From: Streptomyces sp. NBC_01283
Lineage (GTDB): Bacteria; Actinomycetota; Actinomycetes; Streptomycetales; Streptomycetaceae
Length of the DNA stretch: 64,000 nt
Direction: 5' to 3'
Assembly (NCBI RefSeq): GCF_041435335.1
Contig: NZ_CP108430.1
Coordinates: forward strand, 6,795,001 to 6,859,000
Part shown: positions 16,680 through 25,160 of the stretch, piece after piece
Position numbering within the stretch: the stretch's first letter is position 1
Layout: each line of letters opens with the position of its first letter
The notes under the pieces: model-generated
Told to the model about the DNA's origin: nothing
The model's input: only the letters and a program-made list of their open reading frames with translations
The model's database searches: none
Made by a program: the position numbers and the translations under genes

Positions 16680-17927
16680 TCAGCCGGTGAACGTGCCGGA
16701 TTCGACCGGCTTCCAGCCCTTGGCCGGGTCCTCGGTGGACTTCACCTGGTACACGGTGAGTTGCTTGTTGGTGGCGTCGCCGTACTTGTCGAAGGAGACC
16801 TTGCCGGTCACGCCGTCGAACGAGACGCCCTGCATGGCGTCGACGATCTTGGCGCGGGCGTCGTCGGGCAGCTTGCCGTCGTTGTCGTCGACGACCTTCT
16901 TGACCGCTTCGATGATCGCCCAGGCGGAGTCGTAGGAGTAGCCGCCGTAGGCCTCGTAGGCCTCCTTGTAGCCGGCCTTCTTGTAGTTCGCGATGAACTC
17001 CTTGGCGGACGGCAGTTCCTCGACGGGCTGGCCGACGGAGGTGGCGTAGTCGCCCTTGCCTTCCTTGCCGGCGAGCTTGACGAAGTCGGCGCTGTAGATG
17101 CCGTCGCCGCCGACGAGCGGGATCTTGGCCCCGGCCTTCTTCATCTGCTTGCTGAGCGGGCCTGCCGCGGGGTACTCGCCGCCGTAGTAGACGACGTCCG
17201 CGTCAGAGTTCTTGATCTTGGTGGCGACGGCGCCGAAGTCCTTCGTGTCCGGGTTCACGTGCTCGGTGCCTGCGACCTTGCCGCCGAGCTTGGTGAACTC
17301 GTCCTTGAAGGTGGCGGCGAGGCCGGCACCGTAGGTCTTCTTGTCGTCGACGACGAAGACCTTCTTCTTCTTCGCCTTGTTGTACAGGTACTGCGCGGCG
17401 AACGGGCCCTGGATGGCGTCCGTGGTGGCCGTACGGAAGTAGGCCTTGTACGGGCGCACCTTCTTGCCGCCGTTCCAGTCCTGGCCCTGGGTCATGGCCG
17501 GGTTGGTGTTGGCGGGGGAGACCTGGACGAGCTTCGCGTCGTCGAAGACCTTCTGCATCGACTCGCCGACGGAGGAGTTCAGGGGGCCGACGGCGCCGAG
17601 GATTTCCTTGTTGGCGACGAACTTGGTGGCGTTGGTCTGGCCGGAGGCGGGCTGCCCCTGGTCGTCTGCGGCCTCCACCTTGAAGGTGATGCCGTCGACG
17701 ACCTCTTTCTCGTTGGCCTGTTTGGCGGCGAGCTGCACGGAGTTGCGGATGCCGAGGCCCAGCGCGGACAGGTCGCCGGTCAGTGGCGCGTCGACGCCGA
17801 TGACCACGGTGGTGCCGCCGCCCCCGGCGTCATCCTTGTCCTTGTCGTCGCGTGAGCCACAGGCGGTGAGGGTGAGTGCCCCCGCGGTGAGTGCAGCGGT
17901 GATGGCTATGAGCGAACGTTGACGCAC
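16680..17927 (-). CDS. livK: Branched-chain amino-acid ABC transporter substrate-binding lipoprotein LivK
   Basis: 415 residues from a GTG preceded by the strong site GGAAAGGA. The N-terminus MRQRSLIAITAALTAG leads to the lipobox LTAC, so the mature protein is lipid-anchored at the outer face of the membrane through Cys. The rest is a type I periplasmic-binding fold of the Leu/Ile/Val-binding family (VVIGVDAPLTGDLSALG; QLAAKQANEK; VVYYGGEYPAAGPLSKQ). It captures branched-chain amino acids for LivHMGF. It is the first gene of the operon; its promoter must lie in the 255 bases upstream, where I could not pick a convincing -35/-10. Confidence 0.95.
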   Translation of the reverse strand: MRQRSLIAITAALTAGALTLTACGSRDDKDKDDAGGGGTTVVIGVDAPLTGDLSALGLGIRNSVQLAAKQANEKEVVDGITFKVEAADDQGQPASGQTNATKFVANKEILGAVGPLNSSVGESMQKVFDDAKLVQVSPANTNPAMTQGQDWNGGKKVRPYKAYFRTATTDAIQGPFAAQYLYNKAKKKKVFVVDDKKTYGAGLAATFKDEFTKLGGKVAGTEHVNPDTKDFGAVATKIKNSDADVVYYGGEYPAAGPLSKQMKKAGAKIPLVGGDGIYSADFVKLAGKEGKGDYATSVGQPVEELPSAKEFIANYKKAGYKEAYEAYGGYSYDSAWAIIEAVKKVVDDNDGKLPDDARAKIVDAMQGVSFDGVTGKVSFDKYGDATNKQLTVYQVKSTEDPAKGWKPVESGTFTG

Positions 17928-18182
17928 GATCAGTCCTTTCCCCTGGCACGGCCGTCCCCTGTTGGGTGGCCGAGTCGAGCGCAGAACCGAACTGACAGGA
18001 ATCCGGTGGGCGCGGTGACTGGCCGTGACTCTAAGGGGCGCTTTGTTCCTGGTGGAGTGGTCAGGCCAAAGGTGTGACGCTCTTGTTATGCCACGGAGTA
18101 TTCCGGGCTGGAACTCAGGGGGCGGTTGGGGCGGAATAGGCCATCTTCGGTGCATCCCGCATGCTGAGAACTTGCAGGACTG

Positions 18183-18836
18183 TCAGGGTGTTTTACTCAT
18201 GACATCAGTGTTCGGGGGGCATGCGGCTGTCAGGGCCCTGGAAAGATCTTTTGCATACCTCTCACCGAGGATGAAGCTCTGCAGCTGCTTTGCGCGCACA
18301 TTACGCAGTGTTACGGCCAGGAAAGGGAGTCCGGCATTCCGTTGCACATTTCGGCATTCGCGAATGTGCATCGTGATTCGTGCCGTACGAGGGCTTCCCG
18401 TTTTCACGTCGAATGGGGTATGGGGGGCGACGGTGACCGACAGCGCCTCCGACGGCTGCGTGATCCGTCTGACGGAGACGGGCGGCCCCGAGTCCTGGCT
18501 GACGGAGACCGTGAAGCTGAACGTGCCGTCGCCGGCCCGTGGGTGCGTCATGTCGCCCCTGTAGGTCACGGCCACGGTCTGCGACGGGTAGAGCGGTGGC
18601 GGCGGCGCCGGAGGCCGGGGGCGGGTCAGATAGAGGCTGAGCCCGGCGGCCCCGACGACCACGGCCGTGGCGACGGCCAGGGCGGTGCGGCGGTGCCGGG
18701 TGAGCAGCGGACGGGGCCGTATGGGGTGGACGGCGACCTGGTCCAGATCCTGGCCCTGGCCCCGACTCTGGTCCGTGGCGGCGGCGCCGGTGTCGTAGGT
18801 GTTGTCGCCGGGCTCGATGGGGCCGATGGCGTTCAC
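18183..18836 (-). CDS. Membrane-anchored hypothetical protein
   Basis: 217 residues from a GTG whose GTGA overlaps the stop of the upstream lipoprotein gene; a longer in-frame start 48 bases upstream would overlap that gene more. A cytoplasmic N-terminal region of about 60 residues rich in Gln/Asp precedes one membrane helix (TALAVATAVVVGAAGLSLYL), then a Pro-rich spacer and an extracellular beta-rich domain (TFSFTVSVSQDSGPPVSVRR) with two Cys that could pair. Domain family not recognised. Coupling to the lipoprotein suggests they act together at the cell surface. Confidence 0.75.
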   Translation of the reverse strand: MNAIGPIEPGDNTYDTGAAATDQSRGQGQDLDQVAVHPIRPRPLLTRHRRTALAVATAVVVGAAGLSLYLTRPRPPAPPPPLYPSQTVAVTYRGDMTHPRAGDGTFSFTVSVSQDSGPPVSVRRITQPSEALSVTVAPHTPFDVKTGSPRTARITMHIRECRNVQRNAGLPFLAVTLRNVRAKQLQSFILGERYAKDLSRALTAACPPNTDVMSKTP

Positions 18837-19204
18837 ACCCACGGCCCGCCGCTCGGCTGCCCGTGGCGGTAGCGCTTCGCGCACCGCTCACGGGCCTCCC
18901 GGGTGAGCAACTTCCGTCCCGCGTCGGCTCCGTGGCGCCTGCGCTCGGCGCGGGCCAGGTCGAGGGTGTCCCGCAGGATCAGGTACTGCCCGTTGGAGAG
19001 ACCCATCGACTGGTAGTCGCCGTAGGTCTCCTTGCCCGAGTCGTAGATCTGCCGCCCCCACTTGGTGATCAGGGCCGTGCAGAGGTCCTTGGGGGAGGTC
19101 GTGGCGGGGGAGGGGTCGGGGGAGTCGGCGGGAGGTGGGCTCCCGCATCCGGCGGCGACGAGGGCGGCGAAGGCGAGCGCACAGAGCGGTTTCCGGTGCC
19201 TCAT
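18833..19204 (-). CDS. Small hypothetical lipoprotein
   Basis: 123 residues. MRHRKPLCALAFAALVAAGC is a lipoprotein signal with Cys at the lipobox (VAAGC), followed by a Pro/Ser/Asp-rich linker and an 80-residue helical domain with two Cys (LCTALITKWG and RERCAKRY). No known family recognised. It is first of a two-gene coupled unit with the membrane protein downstream and may be co-transcribed with the thioesterase 63 bases upstream. Confidence 0.75.
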   Translation of the reverse strand: MRHRKPLCALAFAALVAAGCGSPPPADSPDPSPATTSPKDLCTALITKWGRQIYDSGKETYGDYQSMGLSNGQYLILRDTLDLARAERRRHGADAGRKLLTREARERCAKRYRHGQPSGGPWV

Positions 19205-19267
19205 GCACTGACGCTAGACCGGCGCCCCACGCTCCGACAATGCGTAGGGCTCCCGCCCTCAACCGCC

Positions 19268-19741
19268 TTATCCGGCAGAGCCGTTGGGCTCCACGTCGCG
19301 CAGCAGGCAGGTGAGCCGCGCGGTGCACACCCGCTTGTCCTGCTCGTCGGTGATGACGATCTCGTACGTGGCCGTGGAGCGGCCCCGGTGCACGGGCGTC
19401 GCCACGCCGGTGACCAGGCCCGAACGCGCGCCGCGGTGGTGCGTGCAGTTCAGGTCGACGCCGACGGCGAGCTTCGTGCTCCCGCCGTGCAGCATCGAGC
19501 CGACCGAGCCGAGGGTCTCGGCGAGCACCGCGGACGCGCCGCCGTGCAGCAGGCCGTACGGCTGGGTGTTGCCCTCGACCGGCATGGTGCCCACGACACG
19601 CTCGGCGGAGGCCTCGACGATCTCGACGCCCATCCGGTTGCCCAGGTCGCCCGCGGAGAAGAGGGCGGGCAGGTCCACGCCCAGCGCGGCGTACTCGTCG
19701 ATGACCTCTTGCGGGAACTTCACGCTGTGCTGCTCACCCAT
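19268..19741 (-). CDS. PaaI-family hotdog thioesterase
   Basis: 157 residues with the hotdog-fold signature QPYGLLHGGASAVLAETLGS around residue 62-81 and the later VGVDLNCTHHRGARSGLVTG strand set. The family hydrolyses acyl-CoA thioesters, for example aromatic or phenylacetyl-CoA. The N-terminal extension MGEQHSVKFPQEVIDEYAAL is typical of actinobacterial members. It follows the molybdopterin oxidoreductase by 46 bases on the same strand, suggesting co-transcription, but no metabolic link is evident. Confidence 0.88.
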   Translation of the reverse strand: MGEQHSVKFPQEVIDEYAALGVDLPALFSAGDLGNRMGVEIVEASAERVVGTMPVEGNTQPYGLLHGGASAVLAETLGSVGSMLHGGSTKLAVGVDLNCTHHRGARSGLVTGVATPVHRGRSTATYEIVITDEQDKRVCTARLTCLLRDVEPNGSAG

Positions 19742-19787
19742 CGGGCCCGGCTCCGTTCGTCGTCCTCACCAGTCGCTGAGCGAACGC

Positions 19788-22067
19788 TCAGTCGGTGCCC
19801 GATTGTTCCAGGCGCACGACGACGGACTTGCTGGCGGGGGTGTTGCTGGTGTCGGCGGTCGCGTCCAGCGGGATCAGTACGTTCGTCTCCGGGTAGTACG
19901 CCGCCGCGCAGCCCCGGGCCGTCGGATAGTGCACGATCCTGAAGCCGGGAGCGCGCCGCTCGACGCCGTCCCGCCACTCACTCACGAGGTCGGCGTACGA
20001 CCCGTCGGCGAGGTTCAGCTCACGGGCGTCATCGGGGTTGACCAGGACGACCCGGCGGCCGTTCTTGATGCCTCGGTAGCGGTCGTCGAGGCCGTAGATA
20101 GTGGTGTTGTACTGGTCGTGCGAGCGCAGCGTCTGCAGCAGAAGACGCCCCTTCGGCAGGTCGGGGAACTCGACCGGCGCCGCGGTGAAGTTCGCCTTGC
20201 CGGTGGCCGTGGGGAAGCGGCGCTCGTCGCGTGGGGCGTGCGGCAGGGCGAAGCCCGCGGGGTCGGCCACCTTGGCGTTGAAGTCCTCGAAGCCGGGGAT
20301 CACGCGCGCGATGCGGTCGCGCACCGTGGCGTAGTCCTTCTCGAACTCCTCCCAGGGCGTGGCCGAACCGGCGCCGAGGACGCGGCGGGCCAGGCGGCAC
20401 ACGATGGCCGGCTCGGAGAGCAGCTGCGGGCTCGCGGGCTCCAGACGGCCGCGCGAGGCGTGCACCATGCCCATGGAGTCCTCGACGGTCACGAACTGCT
20501 CGCCACTGCCCTGGAGGTCCCGCTCGGTGCGCCCGAGCGTGGGCAGGATCAGCGCACGCGCGCCCGTGACGACGTGCGAGCGGTTCAGCTTCGTCGACAC
20601 ATGGACGGTCAGCCGCGCCTTGCGCATCGCCGCCTCCGTCACCTCCGTGTCGGGCGACGCCGCCACGAAGTTGCCGCCCATCGCGAAGAACACCTTCGCC
20701 TTGCCGTCGCGCAGCGCCTCGATCGCCCGGACGACGTCCAGGCCGTGCTCGCGCGGCGGCGCGAAACCGAACTCCTTCTCCAGGGCGTCGAGGAAGGCCG
20801 GCGCGGGCCGCTCGAAGATGCCCATCGTCCGGTCGCCCTGCACGTTCGAATGTCCGCGCACCGGGCACACGCCCGCGCCCGGACGGCCGATGTTGCCGCG
20901 CAGCAGAAGGAAGTTGACGACCTCGCGGATGGTCGGCACGGCGTGCTTGTGCTGCGTCAGGCCCATCGCCCAGCACACGACGGTGCGCTTCGAGGCGAGC
21001 ACCATGGCGAGCGCCTCCTCGATGCGCTCGCGCGTCAGGCCGGTCGCGGCGAGGGTCTCGTCCCAGTCGGCGCCGCGCGCGGCCTCGGTGAACTCCTCGT
21101 ACCCATGGGTGTGTTCGCCGATGAACTCCTCGTCGACCGCGCCCTCCGTCTCCAGGATGAGCTTGTTCAGGAGGCGGAAGAGGGCCTGGTCGCCGCCGAG
21201 GCGGATCTGCAGGAAGAGGTCGGTGAGGGCGGTGCCCTTGAGCATGCCCTGCGGGGTCTGCGGGTTCTTGAAGCGCTCCAGGCCCGCCTCGGGCAGCGGA
21301 TTGACCGTGATGATCTTCGCGCCGTTGTTCTTCGCCTTCTCCAGGGCGGAGAGCATGCGCGGATGGTTCGTGCCCGGGTTCTGCCCCGCGACGATGATCA
21401 GATCCGACTTGTAGAGGTCCTCCAGGAGGACGCTGCCCTTGCCGACCCCGATGGTCTCCGTGAGCGCGGAGCCGGACGACTCGTGGCACATGTTCGAACA
21501 GTCGGGGAGGTTGTTCGTGCCCAGCTCGCGGGCGAACAGCTGGTACAGGAACGCCGCTTCGTTGCTGGTGCGCCCCGACGTGTAGTAGACGGACTCGTCC
21601 GGGCTGTCCAGGGCGGCCAGTTCCTCGCCGACGATGTCGAAGGCCCGCTCCCAGGAGACGGGTTCATAGCGCTCGGCGCCCTCCGCCAGATACATGGGGT
21701 GGGTGAGGCGGCCCTGCTGGCCAAGCCAGTACCCACTGCGGGTGGCGAGATCGGCCACGGGGTGCGCGGCGAAGAAGCCGGGCGTGACGCGCCGCAGCGT
21801 GGCCTCCTCGGCGACCGCCTTCGCGCCGTTCTCGCAGAACTCCGCCGTGTGCCGGTGCTCCGGCTCGGGCCAGGCGCAGCCGGGGCAGTCGAAGCCGTCC
21901 TTCTGGTTGACCCGCAGCAGGGTCAGCGCCGTGCGTCGCACACCCATCTGCTGCTGGGCCATGCGCAGCGAATGCCCGATGGCGGGGATGCCCGCCGCGG
22001 CGTGCTGGACCTCCGCGACCTGCGGCGCGTCCTGGACCGGATCACCCTTGGGCGACTTCCTTGCCAT
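19788..22067 (-). CDS. FdhF/YdeP-family molybdopterin oxidoreductase
   Basis: 759 residues from ATG at MARKSPKGDP, preceded by AAGGGGAG with 7-base spacing; an in-frame start 21 bases upstream is less likely. It is a molybdopterin-guanine-dinucleotide enzyme of the FdhF/YdeP group: the N-terminal Cys region has CPGC and FCENG, SGRTSNEAAFLYQLFAREL, then DCSNMCHESSG at the molybdenum site, GQNPGTNHPRM, and a C-terminal MGD-binding domain (LRSHDQYNTTIYGLDDRYRG). Only three N-terminal Cys are visible where a standard four-Cys [4Fe-4S] set would be expected. Relatives are annotated as formate dehydrogenase alpha subunit homologues, but formate is not proven. Transcribed divergently from polA across 122 bases. 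Confidence 0.88.
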   Translation of the reverse strand: MARKSPKGDPVQDAPQVAEVQHAAAGIPAIGHSLRMAQQQMGVRRTALTLLRVNQKDGFDCPGCAWPEPEHRHTAEFCENGAKAVAEEATLRRVTPGFFAAHPVADLATRSGYWLGQQGRLTHPMYLAEGAERYEPVSWERAFDIVGEELAALDSPDESVYYTSGRTSNEAAFLYQLFARELGTNNLPDCSNMCHESSGSALTETIGVGKGSVLLEDLYKSDLIIVAGQNPGTNHPRMLSALEKAKNNGAKIITVNPLPEAGLERFKNPQTPQGMLKGTALTDLFLQIRLGGDQALFRLLNKLILETEGAVDEEFIGEHTHGYEEFTEAARGADWDETLAATGLTRERIEEALAMVLASKRTVVCWAMGLTQHKHAVPTIREVVNFLLLRGNIGRPGAGVCPVRGHSNVQGDRTMGIFERPAPAFLDALEKEFGFAPPREHGLDVVRAIEALRDGKAKVFFAMGGNFVAASPDTEVTEAAMRKARLTVHVSTKLNRSHVVTGARALILPTLGRTERDLQGSGEQFVTVEDSMGMVHASRGRLEPASPQLLSEPAIVCRLARRVLGAGSATPWEEFEKDYATVRDRIARVIPGFEDFNAKVADPAGFALPHAPRDERRFPTATGKANFTAAPVEFPDLPKGRLLLQTLRSHDQYNTTIYGLDDRYRGIKNGRRVVLVNPDDARELNLADGSYADLVSEWRDGVERRAPGFRIVHYPTARGCAAAYYPETNVLIPLDATADTSNTPASKSVVVRLEQSGTD

Positions 22068-22189
22068 GGTCGGCTCCCCTTCGAGCACGTGCGTGAGCTA
22101 TGTCTCCGATCCTCCCACGTGCCGGTGACGGCGCGGTCGCGGGTGAGGGTTGGGCCTGAGTGTCAGTGGGGCGTGGCAGGATCGGGGAC

Positions 22190-24931
22190 GTGGCAGAAAA
22201 AGCAGCGCAGAAGAAGTCCCAGACCGCGACGAAGCCCAGTGGCGAGCAGCGTCCGCGCCTGCTCCTCATGGACGGGCACTCCCTGGCCTACCGGGCGTTC
22301 TTCGCGCTGCCCGCGGAGAACTTCACGACCGCGACGGGCCAGCCGACGAACGCGATCTACGGCTTCGCGTCGATGCTGGCGAACACCCTGCGCGACGAGG
22401 CGCCCACGCACTTCGCGGTCGCCTTCGACGTCTCGCGCAAGACGTGGCGCTCCTCGGAGTTCCCGGAGTACAAGGCGAACCGTTCCAAGACCCCGGACGA
22501 GTTCAAGGGCCAGGTCGAGCTGATCGGCGAGGTGCTCGACGCGATGAACGCGGTGCGCTTCGCGGTGGACGGCTTCGAGGCGGACGACGTCATCGCCACG
22601 CTCGCCACCCAGGCGGAGGCGGCCGGATTCGACGTCCTGATCGTCACCGGTGACCGTGACTCCTTCCAGCTGATCACCGACCACGTGACCGTGCTGTACC
22701 CGACCAAGGGCGTATCGGAGCTGACGCGCTTCACCCCGGAGAAGGTCGAGGAGAAGTACGGCCTCACGCCCAGCCAGTATCCGGACTTCGCCGCCCTGCG
22801 CGGCGACCCGTCGGACAACCTCCCCGGCATCCCCGGAGTCGGCGAGAAGACCGCCGCGAAGTGGATCAACCAGTTCGGCTCCTTCGCGGACCTCGTCGAG
22901 CGCGCCGAAGAGGTCAAGGGCAAGGCCGGGCAGAACTTCCGCGACCACCTGGACGCGGTGAAGCTGAACCGCCGCCTCACGGAGATGGTGCGCGACGTGG
23001 AGCTCCCCAAGGAGGTCACCGACCTCGAGCGCGCTCCGTACGACCGCACGGCCCTCGCCATGGTCCTGGACACCCTGGAGATCCGTAACCCCTCGCTGCG
23101 CGAGCGTCTCCTCGCCGTCGACCCCGGCGCGGAGGAGGCCGAGGAGACCCCGGCGGAGCCCGGCGTCGAGCTGGACGGCACGGTGATCGGCGCGGGCGAG
23201 CTCGGCCCGTGGCTCGCCGAGCACGGCAAGGCGGTCCTCGGCATGGCCACGGTCGACACCTGGCAGCTCGGCACGGGCTCGGTGACCGAGGTGGCCCTCG
23301 CGGCGGCCGGGGGAGCGGCGGCCTGGTTCGACCCGTCCCGCCTGGACGAGTCGGACGAGAACGCCTTCGCGGCCTGGGTCGCCGACCCGAAGAAGCCCAA
23401 GGTCCTGCACAACGCCAAGGCGACGATGCGGGTCTTCCCCGAGCACGGCTGGACGGTGGACGGCGTCGCCATGGACACGGCGCTCGCCGCGTACCTGGTC
23501 AAGCCCGGCCGCCGCTCCTTCGCCCTGGACGCCCTGTCCCTGGAGTACCTCGGCCGGGAGCTGGCGCCCGCGTCGGCGGCCGAGGGCCAGCTCGCCTTCG
23601 GTACGGAGGAGGACGACCAGGCCGAGGCCGACGCGCTGATGTCGCAGGCCCGCACGATCCTCGACCTCGGCACGGCCTTCGGCGAGAAGCTGCCGGAGGT
23701 CGGCGCGGGCGATCTCCTGACGGACATCGAACTGCCGACGTCCACCCTCCTGGCCCGCCTGGAGCGGCACGGCATCGCGGCGGACCGCGCCCATCTCCAG
23801 GCGATGGAGCAGCAGTTCGCGGGCGCGGTGCAGCAGGCCGTGAAGGAGGCGCACGAGGCGGCAGGACACGAGTTCAACCTCGGCTCGCCCAAGCAGCTCC
23901 AGGAAGTCCTCTTCGGCGAGCTGAACCTCCCCAAGACGAAGAAGACCAAGACCGGCTACACCACGGACGCGGACGCCCTGGCCTGGCTCGCGGCCCAGAC
24001 CGAGAACGAACTGCCGGTCATCATGCTGCGCCACCGCGAGCAGGCGAAGCTCCGCGTCACGGTCGAGGGCCTGATCAAGTCGATCGCCGCGGACAACCGC
24101 ATCCACACGACCTTCAACCAGACGGTCGCGGCGACGGGCCGCCTGTCCTCCACCGACCCGAACCTCCAGAACATCCCCGTCCGTACGGACGAGGGCCGGG
24201 CGATCCGCCGCGGCTTCGTGGTCGGCGAGGGCTTCGAGTCCCTGATGACCGCGGACTACAGCCAGATCGAGCTGCGGGTGATGGCCCACCTCTCCGAGGA
24301 CGAGGGCCTCCTGGAGGCGTTCGGCTCGGGCGAGGACCTGCACACCACGGTCGCCTCGCAGGTGTTCGGCGTGGAGGGCTCCGCCGTCGACGCCGAGATG
24401 CGCCGCAAGATCAAGGCCATGTCGTACGGCTTGGCGTACGGCCTCTCCGCGTTCGGCCTCTCCCAGCAGCTGAACATCGAGGCGGGCGAGGCCCGTGCGC
24501 TGATGGACACGTACTTCGAGCGGTTCGGCGGTGTACGCGACTATCTGCGCCGAGCCGTCGACGAGGCCCGCGCCACGGGCTACACGGAGACGATGCTGGG
24601 CCGCCGCCGGTATCTCCCCGACCTCAACAGCGACAACCGCCAGCGTCGCGAGATGGCTGAGCGGATGGCCCTGAACGCGCCCATCCAGGGCACGGCCGCG
24701 GACATCGTCAAGATCGCCATGCTGAACGTGCACCGCGCTCTGACGGAGGCGAAGCTCGACTCCCGCATGCTGCTCCAGGTCCACGACGAAATCGTCCTGG
24801 AGATCGCTCCGGGCGAGCGCGCCAAGGTGGAGGAGCTCGTCCGCCGCGAAATGGCGGGCGCGGCGTCGCTGCGGGCACCGCTGGACGTCTCGGTGGGCGT
24901 GGGCCCGGACTGGGAGTCGGCCGCGCACTGA
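22190..24931 (+). CDS. polA: DNA polymerase I
   Basis: 913 residues from GTG at MAEKAAQKK, preceded by GGATCGGGGAC; an ATG-like start 30 bases upstream is in frame but less well placed. The N-terminal 5'-3' exonuclease (LLLMDGHSLAYRAFFALP; FEADDVIATLA; TGDRDSFQL; GVGEKTA) spans about 1-310. The middle domain corresponds to the 3'-5' exonuclease but lacks its DxE motif. The polymerase domain has LSSTDPNLQNIP, motif A DYSQIELR (Asp about 689), the O-helix RRKIKAMSYGLAYGLS and motif C QVHDEIV (about 863-869). It fills gaps and removes RNA primers in replication and repair. A long terminator hairpin follows. Confidence 0.97.
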   Translation: MAEKAAQKKSQTATKPSGEQRPRLLLMDGHSLAYRAFFALPAENFTTATGQPTNAIYGFASMLANTLRDEAPTHFAVAFDVSRKTWRSSEFPEYKANRSKTPDEFKGQVELIGEVLDAMNAVRFAVDGFEADDVIATLATQAEAAGFDVLIVTGDRDSFQLITDHVTVLYPTKGVSELTRFTPEKVEEKYGLTPSQYPDFAALRGDPSDNLPGIPGVGEKTAAKWINQFGSFADLVERAEEVKGKAGQNFRDHLDAVKLNRRLTEMVRDVELPKEVTDLERAPYDRTALAMVLDTLEIRNPSLRERLLAVDPGAEEAEETPAEPGVELDGTVIGAGELGPWLAEHGKAVLGMATVDTWQLGTGSVTEVALAAAGGAAAWFDPSRLDESDENAFAAWVADPKKPKVLHNAKATMRVFPEHGWTVDGVAMDTALAAYLVKPGRRSFALDALSLEYLGRELAPASAAEGQLAFGTEEDDQAEADALMSQARTILDLGTAFGEKLPEVGAGDLLTDIELPTSTLLARLERHGIAADRAHLQAMEQQFAGAVQQAVKEAHEAAGHEFNLGSPKQLQEVLFGELNLPKTKKTKTGYTTDADALAWLAAQTENELPVIMLRHREQAKLRVTVEGLIKSIAADNRIHTTFNQTVAATGRLSSTDPNLQNIPVRTDEGRAIRRGFVVGEGFESLMTADYSQIELRVMAHLSEDEGLLEAFGSGEDLHTTVASQVFGVEGSAVDAEMRRKIKAMSYGLAYGLSAFGLSQQLNIEAGEARALMDTYFERFGGVRDYLRRAVDEARATGYTETMLGRRRYLPDLNSDNRQRREMAERMALNAPIQGTAADIVKIAMLNVHRALTEAKLDSRMLLQVHDEIVLEIAPGERAKVEELVRREMAGAASLRAPLDVSVGVGPDWESAAH

Positions 24932-24937
24932 CCCATC

Positions 24938-24981
24938 CACCGCGGGCCCGGGGCTGCCGCGGCAGCCCCGGGCCCGCGGTG
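24938..24981 (+). terminator. polA terminator
   Basis: A perfect 21-bp stem starting CACCGCGGGCCCGGGGCTGCC with a two-base GC centre, seven bases after the polA stop. As in many Streptomyces terminators there is no U tract. Confidence 0.8.
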
Positions 24982-24986
24982 CATCT

Positions 24987-25058
24987 CAGCCCCTCCGGCG
25001 TTCTGTATTTCAGCCCCTCCGGCGTTTGAGGAGCGGGGTCTGGGGCGCAGCCCCGGGA
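24987..25058. repeat. Streptomyces-type intergenic repeat element
   Basis: Two copies of CAGCCCCTCCGGCGTT (24987-25002 and 25011-25026) are followed by TTGAGGAGCGGGGTCTGGGG and CGCAGCCCCG. This is the common intergenic element I recognise from many Streptomyces gene ends. The copies and the inverted pair GGGGTCTGGGGC / GCAGCCCC are directly visible. No function assigned. Confidence 0.65.
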
Positions 25059-25160
25059 GGGCGCCCGCACAAGCCCCCCCGGCAGGCCCCCGGCCAGCCC
25101 CCTCACCCACGTGGCCCCCGCCCCCGGGCCCCGCCAAGGCGCCCCGGCCACGATGACCGC

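Noticed and set aside
19284..22523. 1079-residue plus-strand frame across the thioesterase and molybdopterin enzyme
   Set aside because: Antisense shadow; the minus-strand genes have recognisable domains, ribosome sites and starts.
22163..24940. 925-residue minus-strand frame opposite polA
   Set aside because: Artefact of GC bias; composition dominated by Arg, Gly and Leu with no domain.
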